Below, one piece after another: positions 43,482 to 51,853 of a stretch of DNA of 64,000 bases. This stretch comes from Pseudomonas aegrilactucae. Lineage in GTDB: Bacteria; Pseudomonadota; Gammaproteobacteria; Pseudomonadales; Pseudomonadaceae. Location: NCBI RefSeq assembly GCF_019168305.1, contig NZ_JAHTBI010000010.1, forward strand, positions 1 through 64,000, given 5' to 3'. Positions within the stretch are counted from its first letter, which is position 1, and every line of letters begins with the position of its first letter. The notes below the pieces were generated by a model. The model was not told the DNA's origin. It saw only the letters and a list, made by a program, of their open reading frames with translations, and made no database searches. The position numbers were made by a program, and so were the translations under genes.

Positions 43482-45164
43482 TCAGATGCGGAACTGCCCC
43501 ACCAGCGCGCGCAGACGGCCTTCCAGCGACGACAGGTTCTGCGCGGTCTGGGCGCCCTGCCGGGTCTGTTCGGCCACACTTTCCACTGCCTGGGCAATCT
43601 GGTGCACGCTCTGGTTGATCTCTTCGGCCACCGCGGTCTGCTCTTCGGCGGCGCTGGCGATCTGCGCATTCATCGAACTGATGGTGCCGATCAGCGTTGC
43701 CATCGAGTCCAGCGAAACGCCTGCCTGGGTCGCCTGTTCCCGGGTGCTGCTGCCGGCCTCGCAGGACTGGCGCATCGCGTCCACCGCCGAGTGCGTACCG
43801 GCGGTCAGTCGATCGATCATCACCTGGATTTCCTGGGTGCTTTGCTGGGTACGGCTGGCCAGCCCGCGCACTTCATCGGCCACCACCGCAAAGCCGCGCC
43901 CGGCTTCCCCGGCACGCGCCGCCTCGATTGCCGCATTGAGCGCCAGCAGGTTGGTCTGCTCGGCAATGGAGCGGATCACCCCAAGCACCCCGACGATCGA
44001 CTGCACGTCCTGCTGCAGGCTGTCGAGCGAGGTTTCGCTGCCACGAATATCTTCCACCAGTGCATGAATGCGCTGGATGCTGCCGTCCACCACCTGCTTG
44101 GCCTGCTGCCCCTGGCTATCGGTCTGCTGCGCTGCATTGGCGGCGTTCTGTGCGCTGTGCGCCACTTCCTGGGCGGCCGCCGACATCTCGTTGATCGCCG
44201 TGGCGACCTGCACGGTTTCGTGGCGCTGCTGTTCCATGGCGGTTTCGGAGCGTCGGCTCTGGCTCTCGACCGCTTGCACCTGGGTCGACAGCTGGCCACT
44301 GAGCTCCACCACCTGGCGTACCAGGCCCTGGATCTTCTCGACAAAGCGGTTGAACGAGCCCGCCAGTTGGCCCAGTTCATCGGGGCCTGCCGGTAAGCGG
44401 CGGGTCAGGTCGCCCTCACCAGCGGCAATGTCGTCCAGGTTGTCTTTCATCAGTTGCAGCGGGCGCAGCAACGTATTGCTCAGCATCAGGCCGGCAATCC
44501 CCAGACACACCAGCAGCACGGCAGCGATGGCCAGGATGCTGGTCAGGATCGACTCGATGCGCTGGTCGATATCGGCACGCAATTGCTGGATGCGCAGTTC
44601 GATGTTGTCCAGGTTCACCGCCGTGCCCAGCGCCATGTCCCACTTGGGCAGGTACAGGTTGTAGGCAAGCTTGGGCACCAGTACCGACTCGTTGCCCGGC
44701 AATGGCGAGCTGTAGTTGACGTAATGGCTGCCATCCTTGGCCACGCGCACCAGCTCGCGGTTGACGTACACGCCGTTGGGGTCGCGGCGCTCGCTCAGGT
44801 TGTTGCCCACGTCCACCGGGCTGTCACCGCGAAACACCCGCACGATCTTGGAGTCGTGGCCGAAGAAGTAGCCGTCCTTGCCGTACTTGATCTTCGACAG
44901 GATGGCCACGGCCTGGGCACGGCTGGCGGTGTCGCCGGGGCTGGCAGCGTCGTACAGGTGCTGCACCGAGCCCATGCCGATCTGGATGTAGTGCTCAAGG
45001 CTCTGGCGGCTTTCTTCCACCAGGCGCTCGCGGGTTTCGTTCACTTCGCTTTCGGCCAATTGACGCAAGATGCGGTCGGCTGCGCCACTGATCACCAAGG
45101 CAAAGACCAAGACTGGCAACACCGCCAGCAACAGCACTTTTGTTTTTAGTTTTATGTGCATCAT
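43482..45164 (-). CDS. Methyl-accepting chemotaxis protein with single Cache (sCache_2) sensor
   Basis: A 560-aa transmembrane chemoreceptor. TM1 is at residues 8-28. The periplasmic sCache_2 domain (about 35-200) has the family motif [15 protein letters not shown] and [18 protein letters not shown]2 is at about 210-232, followed by HAMP ([20 protein letters not shown]) and the signalling domain with [19 protein letters not shown] at the tip. Single-Cache receptors of Pseudomonas such as McpP sense short organic acids (acetate, pyruvate, propionate); that ligand class is a guess here. Two adjacent ATGs (45164, 45161) follow GAGGAGG. It is divergent from a LysR gene. Confidence 0.92.
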   Translation of the reverse strand: MMHIKLKTKVLLLAVLPVLVFALVISGAADRILRQLAESEVNETRERLVEESRQSLEHYIQIGMGSVQHLYDAASPGDTASRAQAVAILSKIKYGKDGYFFGHDSKIVRVFRGDSPVDVGNNLSERRDPNGVYVNRELVRVAKDGSHYVNYSSPLPGNESVLVPKLAYNLYLPKWDMALGTAVNLDNIELRIQQLRADIDQRIESILTSILAIAAVLLVCLGIAGLMLSNTLLRPLQLMKDNLDDIAAGEGDLTRRLPAGPDELGQLAGSFNRFVEKIQGLVRQVVELSGQLSTQVQAVESQSRRSETAMEQQRHETVQVATAINEMSAAAQEVAHSAQNAANAAQQTDSQGQQAKQVVDGSIQRIHALVEDIRGSETSLDSLQQDVQSIVGVLGVIRSIAEQTNLLALNAAIEAARAGEAGRGFAVVADEVRGLASRTQQSTQEIQVMIDRLTAGTHSAVDAMRQSCEAGSSTREQATQAGVSLDSMATLIGTISSMNAQIASAAEEQTAVAEEINQSVHQIAQAVESVAEQTRQGAQTAQNLSSLEGRLRALVGQFRI

Positions 45165-45335
45165 TCCCTCCTCGAGGGGTTCTAGCGAATGCGAGAGGCG
45201 TGTTCAATGTCATCGGCATTGCAGGACACTTCTGAAGGAAAATATGCCCTTACCGCCCTAAAATCCGTATCGATAGCTGCGCAAGAACGGCGAAGGGCCG
45301 GTAAGGTAGGCAAAATCATCCACCAGAGGTGTTCC

Positions 45336-46247
45336 GTGGCGTCGTATACCCTGCGTCAGCTGAAATATTTCGTCACTACCGTCGACTGTGGCAGCGTGGC
45401 CGAAGCCTCACGCAAGCTGTATATCGCCCAACCCTCGATTTCCACGGCCATCAAGGGGTTGGAAGACGGCTTTGGCGTGCAGTTGCTGATCCGCCACCAC
45501 GCTCAGGGCGTATCGCTCACGCCTGGGGGCGCGCGGTTCTATCGCAAGGCGCAGGAACTGTTGCGCATGGCCCATGAGTTCGAGCAGAACGCATTGGCCG
45601 ATAACGACGTAGTGAGTGGGCAGATCGACATCGGCTGTTTCGAGACGGTGGCCCCGCTGTACCTGCCGCGTCTGATCGCAGGCTTTGGCCAGCGCTTCCC
45701 CGGCGTAGAGATTCGCCTGCAGGATGGTGAGCAGCAGGAGCTGGTACAGGGCCTGACCGGTGGCCGTTTCGACCTGGCGATCTTCTACGAGCACGACCTG
45801 GACAGCACCATCCAGACCGAGGCATTGACCGCACCGCAGCGGCCTTATGCGCTGTTGCCGGCCGGGCACCGGTTTGCAGGCCAGGCCCAGGTGTCGCTGC
45901 GTGACCTGGCGCTGGAGCCGATGATCCTGCTGGATGTGCAGCCTAGCCGTACCTATTTTGTCAGCATCTTCGAAGAGCTGGGGCTGAGCCCGAACATCGT
46001 GTTCAGCTCGCCGTCGATCGAGATGGTGCGCGGCATGGTGGGCCAGGGGTTTGGGTTTGCGGTGCTGGTGACGCGGCCCAGTTCGACCCTGACGTATGAC
46101 GGGCAGCAACTGGTGTGCGTGGATATCGCCGAAGACGTGACCGGATCGGCGCTGGTGGCCGCGTGGCTCAAACGTGCGCAGCTGACCAAGCCTGCGCAGT
46201 TGTTTGTGGATTACTGCAAGGAGCAGTTCAGACAGTGGCTGACGTGA
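45336..46247 (+). CDS. LysR-family transcriptional regulator (CbbR/CynR-like)
   Basis: A 303-aa LysR protein. The HTH is at residues 4-62 (GSVAEASRKLYIAQPSIST) and the effector domain starts at about 92 (GQIDIGCFETVAPLYLPRLI). The start is a GTG at 45336 preceded by AGAGGTG; upstream in-frame codons look like leader. The effector domain contains an EHDLD acidic loop and ends FVDYCKEQF. No metabolic gene is adjacent: it faces away from the chemoreceptor gene and converges on the halovibrin-like gene, so its target cannot be inferred. A 9-bp dyad overlaps its last codons. Confidence 0.87.
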   Translation: MASYTLRQLKYFVTTVDCGSVAEASRKLYIAQPSISTAIKGLEDGFGVQLLIRHHAQGVSLTPGGARFYRKAQELLRMAHEFEQNALADNDVVSGQIDIGCFETVAPLYLPRLIAGFGQRFPGVEIRLQDGEQQELVQGLTGGRFDLAIFYEHDLDSTIQTEALTAPQRPYALLPAGHRFAGQAQVSLRDLALEPMILLDVQPSRTYFVSIFEELGLSPNIVFSSPSIEMVRGMVGQGFGFAVLVTRPSSTLTYDGQQLVCVDIAEDVTGSALVAAWLKRAQLTKPAQLFVDYCKEQFRQWLT

Positions 46248-46266
46248 AAACGCATAGGCCACTGTC
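46231..46266. terminator. Candidate shared terminator hairpin spanning two convergent stops
   Basis: GACAGTGGC (46231-46239) and GCCACTGTC (46258-46266) are perfect 9-bp arms around an 18-nt loop, placed across the stop codons of the LysR and halovibrin-like genes. A bidirectional terminator is likely although there is no T-run. Confidence 0.4.
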
Positions 46267-47860
46267 AGCTCGGGTTGCAACTGGCCAGCCTGGTCTCTTC
46301 GGAGGACAGCTTCGGCCGGAATGCTTCGAGATTCCACTGAGCGAAATCTCTTGCATATCGTGATACACATTCCAGTTGAGCACGCATGCCACCCCCGTCG
46401 TTGGTGGTCCATTGGCTGTCCAGGCCATGTTTATGCATCAACTCGGCGATGGCATTGTCGAGGTCTGCGTCCCCCACATATCTGCCACATGCCGAAGGCA
46501 CTACCGACAGCGAAACCATGGTGCCACGGGTTATCCAGTTGGCGGAGTCGAAATAATTCGCACAGCGTGCAGACGGCGCGGCGGTACCCCGGATGATCGC
46601 CTGATCTACCGCAAAGAAATCGAATCTGGCTTCGCTTTTATCGACTTTGCCCGGAGGATCTCTGCGGTCAAAACTGGCTGGCAAGGTAATTCGGACAATC
46701 GGAATGACTCTACCGGCTTGGTTATAGAAATCCGTCTGGTTCTTCCTGGCTTCTTCAACACCCTGGCCGCTATAGAAAAACGCTTCCAAGGGTACGGTCT
46801 CAGGCGTGTTTTGCTGCCAAGGATAGAGCACCAATTCGTTCCACTGATCAAACAGGTCGTTGCCGAGCAATTTCATCGCATCTCTGATCGCCATGAAGTC
46901 CGCGGCTGGATTATTGTCTTTGGCATTTTTGCTGACGTCGAACCCGCACTTTTCATGCTGCGCGCCAGGTGACCTGAAATGAGCAAGCCACTGTGCCCCG
47001 GTGGTAATTCCTTTTCCCCGGCATGAATTTTCCGGTTTATCGCACGGCCCATCCGTCCTGTGCCAGCCATAGGCATCAACAGGAAACGCACACAGCACTT
47101 CCGGGTTCGACTTTCCCGCTGGCGCCGATAACTTCGGAAAAAAAATAATGCCGCTATTGTTATGCCAGGCCAGTGCCGCAAACTTCGTATCGGTTCTCAT
47201 GTAGGAGAAAGACACACCTTTATGCCCCTCTTTTTGTGAGGTGCGACTGGTATTCCATACCGGGTTTACCTTGGCCCTGTCCACGACCCGCATAATGATC
47301 CCACTACATAAAAAAGCAGGGCGATTGCTGGTGCCACAATTATCGCGCGTATCGTAGTAGCGTTTTGTCAGGTTCTCGGCGAGGCGCATTCCGACAAGTA
47401 GCGTACTGCCACTTTCATCTCCAGCAGCAATCTGATTGAGCCGATCAATACTTTGTTGATCTATAGGGTTGCATCCCTCTGCCCAGAGTTGCGCTTGATC
47501 GGGGACAGAGGGGCGAAAGGGTTCGATGTTCCAGTCGTACTTTTCTTTTGTATAACGTGCGTGGCACTCGAATTGTTGTTGCATGACCCCACGATCGTAA
47601 ACACGCCATTGCCAGTCCTGGCTATGGTTTCTCGAAAGTTCTTCGAATGCTTGGGCGAATTCCTGCTCGCCCATAGAGCGGCCTTTCGCTGTGGGCACGA
47701 TACTTAGTGTCCAGGTGGGCTGTTTCGCTCGGGGGCTATCGCGCAACGCCCATGTGGCGCTGTCAATATAGATACCTTCCTGTGCATTGACACCAGACAA
47801 TGCAGTGCAACTCAGGATCCATGCAGTGACGGATAGAAAGCCAGTGGTGATTTTTTTCAT
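46265..47860 (-). CDS. Secreted halovibrin-like protein with two DUF2599 domains
   Basis: A 531-aa exported protein. The signal peptide covers about residues 1-26 (KKITTGFLSVTAWILSCTAL, cleavage after VNA). Two copies of DUF2599 flank the centre: one at about 30-130 with FECHARYTKEKYDWNIEPFR, one at about 440-531 with LECVSRYARDFAQWNLEAFR. The central part has halovibrin HvnA/HvnC-like blocks (LLVGMRLAENLTKRYYDTRD, then FLCSGIIMRVVD and GVSFSYMRTDTKFAALAW). Vibrio halovibrins are secreted NAD-cleaving enzymes; activity here is unproven. The start at 47860 has AGGAGAG and an N-region MKK. The gene and its upstream region are clearly AT-richer than their neighbours, which suggests acquisition by transfer. 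Confidence 0.8.
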   Translation of the reverse strand: MKKITTGFLSVTAWILSCTALSGVNAQEGIYIDSATWALRDSPRAKQPTWTLSIVPTAKGRSMGEQEFAQAFEELSRNHSQDWQWRVYDRGVMQQQFECHARYTKEKYDWNIEPFRPSVPDQAQLWAEGCNPIDQQSIDRLNQIAAGDESGSTLLVGMRLAENLTKRYYDTRDNCGTSNRPAFLCSGIIMRVVDRAKVNPVWNTSRTSQKEGHKGVSFSYMRTDTKFAALAWHNNSGIIFFPKLSAPAGKSNPEVLCAFPVDAYGWHRTDGPCDKPENSCRGKGITTGAQWLAHFRSPGAQHEKCGFDVSKNAKDNNPAADFMAIRDAMKLLGNDLFDQWNELVLYPWQQNTPETVPLEAFFYSGQGVEEARKNQTDFYNQAGRVIPIVRITLPASFDRRDPPGKVDKSEARFDFFAVDQAIIRGTAAPSARCANYFDSANWITRGTMVSLSVVPSACGRYVGDADLDNAIAELMHKHGLDSQWTTNDGGGMRAQLECVSRYARDFAQWNLEAFRPKLSSEETRLASCNPS

Positions 47861-48426
47861 TTCAGCACTCTCCTTGTCGAGCAAAACATTACGTTCCACT
47901 CTGAGAGCGATCATAAGAGGTGATTGAAAAATCTCGCCACTGACAAAAATACCAGCGCTCTCCCGTCAGGCGGCTTGCATACTATTCGCTTTGTTGGATG
48001 ATTAGGCGTACGCAGGCCCCGTGCAACTTTTCACGATATTTTTAGCGTCACTTACGGCGCAGTAACGCTCAATAGGTATCAATATAACAACATCGACCAA
48101 TGATGATTCGATGACAATAGGCAGCGGGTCTTGAACACTTTGCGGATTGCAACTTTCCTTCACCGCAGCGTCGAGTGTCTAACACGGTCAGCGGGGTTCG
48201 ACCCACTGTGCGGACTGGAGTCGCGCACATGCGTCGTTGCGCCACCTGCAACGCCGGTTACCGCCTGGTCGGCAGCCTACACCAGCGCGTCCCACCGCAC
48301 TCCGCTCATGTCTCGCCCTCACCGTTGCCCCCTTGCAGGGCAAACAGTAACGATGAGCAACGACAGACCGCTACTGACAAAAATGTCAGTAGCGGGGCTA
48401 CCGTACGAGCAGGATACTCACCAAAC
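47861..48426. other. 566-bp intergenic stretch: AT-rich promoter region and hairpin
   Basis: The 47861-48120 part is AT-rich and probably holds the promoter of the halovibrin-like gene. The rest has ordinary composition with no convincing gene on either strand. The 12-bp hairpin at 48368-48395 is described separately. Confidence 0.4.
48368..48395 (-). terminator. Perfect 12-bp hairpin downstream of the PotD-like gene
   Basis: CCGCTACTGACA (48368-48379) and TGTCAGTAGCGG (48384-48395) form a perfect stem with a 4-nt AAAA/TTTT loop, 31 bp after the stop of the binding-protein gene. A transcription terminator or 3'-end stabiliser is likely. Confidence 0.6.
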
Positions 48427-49467
48427 TCAACGTGCTGCCCAGGCGTTGAAGCGCTGCTCCAGCTCCTCGCCATGGTCAACCCAGAACTCTGCATCCACCG
48501 CGCGTGCGTTGGCCAGGTTGGCTTCGGCGGTCGGCAACTGCTTCTGTACATCGGCTGGCAGCAAGGCCAGCGCCTGCTTGTTCACCGGGCCATAAGGGAT
48601 GTTCTCGGAGAACACCTTCTGGGTCTGCGGCTGGCTGGCGAACGCGATGAAGTCCTCGGCCAGTTTCTTGTTCGGCGTGCCCTTCACCACTGCCCAGTAC
48701 TCCGGATCGTACAGGCTCTGCGGCCACACGATGCTCAACTTCATGCCTTCCTTCTGCGCCGCAGCGATACGCCCGTTGTACGCCGCGCTCATCACCACAT
48801 CACCGGCAATCAGCCACTGCGCCGGTTGCGCCCCGGCTTCCCACCACTGGATGCTGGACTTGATCTGGTCGAGCTTGGCGAACGCACGCGAGACACCTTC
48901 CGGCGTACCCAGTACCTTGTACAGCTCATCGGCTTTGACCCCGTCAGCCAGCAGCGCGATCTCCAGCGTGTACTTGGCGCCCTTGCGCAAGCCGCGCTTG
49001 CCCGGGAAGTCGGTGACATTCCAGAAGTCGGCCCACGAGCTCGGCGCCTTGGCCAGCTTGCCCTGGTCATACGCCATGACCATCGACCACACGTAGGTGG
49101 CCACGCCACACTCGCTCAAGGTGCCGGGCACGAACTGGGCCGGGTCGCCAAAGCGCGCCGGGTCGAGCTTCTCGAACAGGCCTTCGTCACAGCCGCGCAA
49201 CAGCTCCGGGCTTTCCACTTCGACCACGTCCCAGCTGGTGTGCCCGACATCGACCATGGCCTTGATCCTGGACAGCTCGCCGTTGTACTCGCCGGCAACG
49301 ATGGTGCCGGCACCGCTGGCGTTGAACGGCTGAAAGTACGCCTTGTCCTGGGCCTGCTTGGTGGCGCCGCCAAAGGAGATGACGGTGAGGTTCTGCGGCG
49401 CGGCGAAAACACTGCTGCTCAACAGGGCCAGGGCAAACGGAACACTGCAACGCAAGGATCTGGACAT
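48427..49467 (-). CDS. ABC transporter substrate-binding protein, polyamine (PotD/PotF) type
   Basis: A 346-aa periplasmic binding protein with a Sec signal peptide (cleavage after VFA at about residue 22). The family features of spermidine/putrescine receptors are visible: LTVISFGGATKQAQDKAYFQ, WDVVEVESPELLRGCDEGLF, YVWSMVMAYDQ and the late VWPQSLYDPEYWAVVKGTPN. No ATPase or permease is encoded next to it in this window, so it must share transporter parts with another locus. It lies 137 bp after the M20 deacetylase gene on the same strand and probably supplies the substrate for that operon. The start is supported by GAGGAAG. Confidence 0.9.
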   Translation of the reverse strand: MSRSLRCSVPFALALLSSSVFAAPQNLTVISFGGATKQAQDKAYFQPFNASGAGTIVAGEYNGELSRIKAMVDVGHTSWDVVEVESPELLRGCDEGLFEKLDPARFGDPAQFVPGTLSECGVATYVWSMVMAYDQGKLAKAPSSWADFWNVTDFPGKRGLRKGAKYTLEIALLADGVKADELYKVLGTPEGVSRAFAKLDQIKSSIQWWEAGAQPAQWLIAGDVVMSAAYNGRIAAAQKEGMKLSIVWPQSLYDPEYWAVVKGTPNKKLAEDFIAFASQPQTQKVFSENIPYGPVNKQALALLPADVQKQLPTAEANLANARAVDAEFWVDHGEELEQRFNAWAAR

Positions 49468-49604
49468 GGATCACTTCCTCGACAAGACCGGCGCGCCCGT
49501 GCGCGGCGGTATAGGGGTGTTGTTAGGCAACCGGGTGGCGGTCGTCCTGCTCTACGGCAGTGAAAAGGTGCAATGGTAGCCGGCTGTACTCGCCGGTCTT
49601 CTGT

Positions 49605-50765
49605 TCAGGCCTGGCTCAGGTAAGCCGCCAGGCGCTCCATCAATCGATCACATGCGGCCAACTGCTCGACGCTGATGTATTCATCCGGTTTGTGGCCCTG
49701 CTCCATGTTGCCCGGCCCGCAGACCACCGCCGGTATCCCGGCCTGGTCGAACAGCCCGCCCTCGGTACCGAATGCCACCGTGCTGAAGGCCTCGCTGCCA
49801 CACAGGCGGGCAACCAGTTGCGCGGCGGCACTGTCGGGTGGCGTGGCCAGGCCCGGGTAGCTCGACAACGGCTCGAAATGAATTGCGCTGTGCGCATTCA
49901 CCGCCTGCATCGCAGGCTCCAGCTCGCGGGCGGCGTACGCCTGCAATTGATCGGCCACCGTTTGCGGGGCGAAATCGGGTAGCGCGCGCACTTCAAAATC
50001 GAAACGGCAATCAGCGGGCACGATGTTCAACGCGGTCCCGCCCTGGATCGTCCCCACCTGCACCGTCGAATACGCCGGGTCGAAGCGCTCGTCGTGCAGC
50101 TCGGGGGCGGCCAGGCGCTTACCGATCTCGCCCAGGTGGCCAATCAGGCGTGCCGCGTGCTCGATGGCGTTCACGCCATAGGGCGCATACGCCGAATGGC
50201 ACGCTGCGCCTTTTATATGGCAGCGCATCGCCAGCTTGCCCTTGTGCCCGAGTACCGGCTTGAGTTCGGTGGGCTCGCCGATCAGGCACAGTGCCGGCGC
50301 CGGGATGCGCTGTGGCAGCACCTCCAGCAGGCTGCGCACGCCCAGGCAGCCGACTTCCTCGTCATACGAGAACGCCAGGTGCACCGGGCGGCGCAGCGGG
50401 CTTGCCAGAAACAGCGGCACGGCAGCCAGCACCGAGGCCAGGTAGCCTTTCATGTCCGCCGTGCCGCGACCGAACAGCTTGCCGTCACGCTCGCTGAGGC
50501 TGAACGGCTCAACCGTCCAGGCCTGGCCGTCGACCGGCACCACGTCCGTGTGGCCGGAAAGCACCACGCCGCCCGCCACGGCCGGGCCGATGCTGGCCAG
50601 CAGGTTGGCCTTGCTGCGCTCGGCGTTGTAGATCAGTTCACAGGTCACACCCAGCGCGGCCAGGTAGTCGCGCACGAACTCGATCAAGGCCAGGTTGGAG
50701 TCACGGCTGACCGTCGCGAAGCCGACCAGCTGTGCCAGCAGGCTGCGGCTGCGCCATTCACTCAT
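49605..50765 (-). CDS. M20 family acetylornithine deacetylase (ArgE-like)
   Basis: A 386-aa zinc amidohydrolase of the ArgE/DapE group. Metal ligands are in LSGHTDVVPVDG (H and D), the catalytic glutamate pair in FSYDEEVGCLG, and a further ligand in IGEPTELKP. The dimerisation domain occupies about residues 180-290. The closing histidine is in GNMEQGHKPDEY. ArgE removes acetyl from N-acetylornithine, but proteobacteria with catabolic operons like this one often carry paralogues for other N-acyl amino acids. The start ATG 50765 overlaps the DUF1028 stop by 8 nt, which argues for a coupled operon and against a housekeeping argE. Confidence 0.88.
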   Translation of the reverse strand: MSEWRSRSLLAQLVGFATVSRDSNLALIEFVRDYLAALGVTCELIYNAERSKANLLASIGPAVAGGVVLSGHTDVVPVDGQAWTVEPFSLSERDGKLFGRGTADMKGYLASVLAAVPLFLASPLRRPVHLAFSYDEEVGCLGVRSLLEVLPQRIPAPALCLIGEPTELKPVLGHKGKLAMRCHIKGAACHSAYAPYGVNAIEHAARLIGHLGEIGKRLAAPELHDERFDPAYSTVQVGTIQGGTALNIVPADCRFDFEVRALPDFAPQTVADQLQAYAARELEPAMQAVNAHSAIHFEPLSSYPGLATPPDSAAAQLVARLCGSEAFSTVAFGTEGGLFDQAGIPAVVCGPGNMEQGHKPDEYISVEQLAACDRLMERLAAYLSQA

Positions 50766-51432
50766 CACCAGGTACTCCATAGCTGGGCGCCAGGGTCGGG
50801 TTCAGGGCGCGGGTCAGGTAGTCCTGCAGTTGCGGTTCGTAGGCGTGCCAGAGCCTGTGCAATTCACCGATCGGGTCTTCATCGGCCCAGTCCACCCGCA
50901 GATCGACGATCGGCCAGGTCAGATCGCCCACCACCGAGAGCGCCGCCGAGTGCACGGTGCCCGCCTCGCCGCCCGCCTGCTGGCCCGCTTGCAAGGCACT
51001 GAGCAGCCGGGCCGCCAGGCAACCTTCAGTGCCTTCAAAAGCCTCGACCATGCGCTGGATCACCTCGGCGCTGGCCAGCAGGTTGCCCGCCGCCACACAT
51101 TGATCGCCCGCCACCGCGTTGTGCGTACCCAGGGCATGGCTGCCGCTGAAAATGGCGGTTTGGCCGTTGGCGTCCACTACCGCAACCTGCCGGTACTGGC
51201 CATAGCCGTTGCTGGACAGCGCCTGGTCCAGTGCGATGCCCGGCGCAAGGCCGCTGGCCAGGCCATCGAGAATCTGCGGGCCGAGTGCCGGCAAGGTGAT
51301 GTTCTGGCTCGACACTGCGCCTACACCGGCGCGCAGCCAGGGGCAACGTGCGCCCACGGCAATGCTCGATGAACTGATGGCGATACCCAGCTGGCCGGTG
51401 TCGGCGCAGCGCCCGACGATAGAGAACGTCAT
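50758..51432 (-). CDS. DUF1028-family Ntn-hydrolase-like protein
   Basis: A 224-aa protein of the DUF1028 family, whose N-terminal TFSIVGRCADTGQLGIAISS and GVGAVSSQNITLPALGPQIL blocks are diagnostic. The fold is related to Ntn hydrolases, suggesting amidase or transpeptidase chemistry. No member has an established reaction that I can name. It lies between RidA and the M20 deacetylase with small spacing or overlap, a common neighbourhood for the family in Pseudomonas and Rhizobiales. AAGGAG precedes ATG 51432. Confidence 0.88.
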   Translation of the reverse strand: MTFSIVGRCADTGQLGIAISSSSIAVGARCPWLRAGVGAVSSQNITLPALGPQILDGLASGLAPGIALDQALSSNGYGQYRQVAVVDANGQTAIFSGSHALGTHNAVAGDQCVAAGNLLASAEVIQRMVEAFEGTEGCLAARLLSALQAGQQAGGEAGTVHSAALSVVGDLTWPIVDLRVDWADEDPIGELHRLWHAYEPQLQDYLTRALNPTLAPSYGVPGDE

Positions 51433-51442
51433 GTGCAGCTCC

Positions 51443-51853
51443 TTATTCGGGGATCACCGCGATCACATCGATTTCCATCAGCCACTGCGGCTGGCCGAGG
51501 GCACTGACCACAAGCCCGGTGGAGATCGGGAACACGCCCTTGAGCCATTTGCCGACCTCCTGGTACACCGGCTCGCGGTAGCGCGGGTCGATCAGGTAGG
51601 TGGTGGTCTTGACGATATGGCTGAGGTCGCTGCCGGCCTCCTCCAGCAGTTGCTTGACGTTGCGCATGGCTTGTTCGGCCTGGGCCCGGGGGTCGCCCAG
51701 GCCGACCAGTTGGCCATCGAAGTCGGTACCGACCTGGCCGCGCACATACACCGTGTTGCCGGCCCGCACGGCCTGGCACAGGTCGTTGTCCAGGGTCTGG
51801 TTGGGGTAGGTGTCTTTGGTGTTGAACATGCGGATGCGGGTATGGGTAGGCAT
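51443..51853 (-). CDS. RidA-family enamine/imine deaminase
   Basis: A 136-aa cytoplasmic RidA homologue with KDTYPNQTLDNDLCQAVRAG, GQVGTDFDGQLVGLGDPRAQ, TTYLIDPRYREPVYQEVGKW and the end block WLMEIDVIAVIPE. The usual catalytic arginine position (PxRS) is replaced by STGLVVSALGQ, so this copy may have lost classic deaminase activity and belong to the Rid subfamilies without Arg105. The start ATG 51853 overlaps the flavin monooxygenase stop by one base (TGATG). It probably handles a product of that oxygenase. Confidence 0.88.
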   Translation of the reverse strand: MPTHTRIRMFNTKDTYPNQTLDNDLCQAVRAGNTVYVRGQVGTDFDGQLVGLGDPRAQAEQAMRNVKQLLEEAGSDLSHIVKTTTYLIDPRYREPVYQEVGKWLKGVFPISTGLVVSALGQPQWLMEIDVIAVIPE

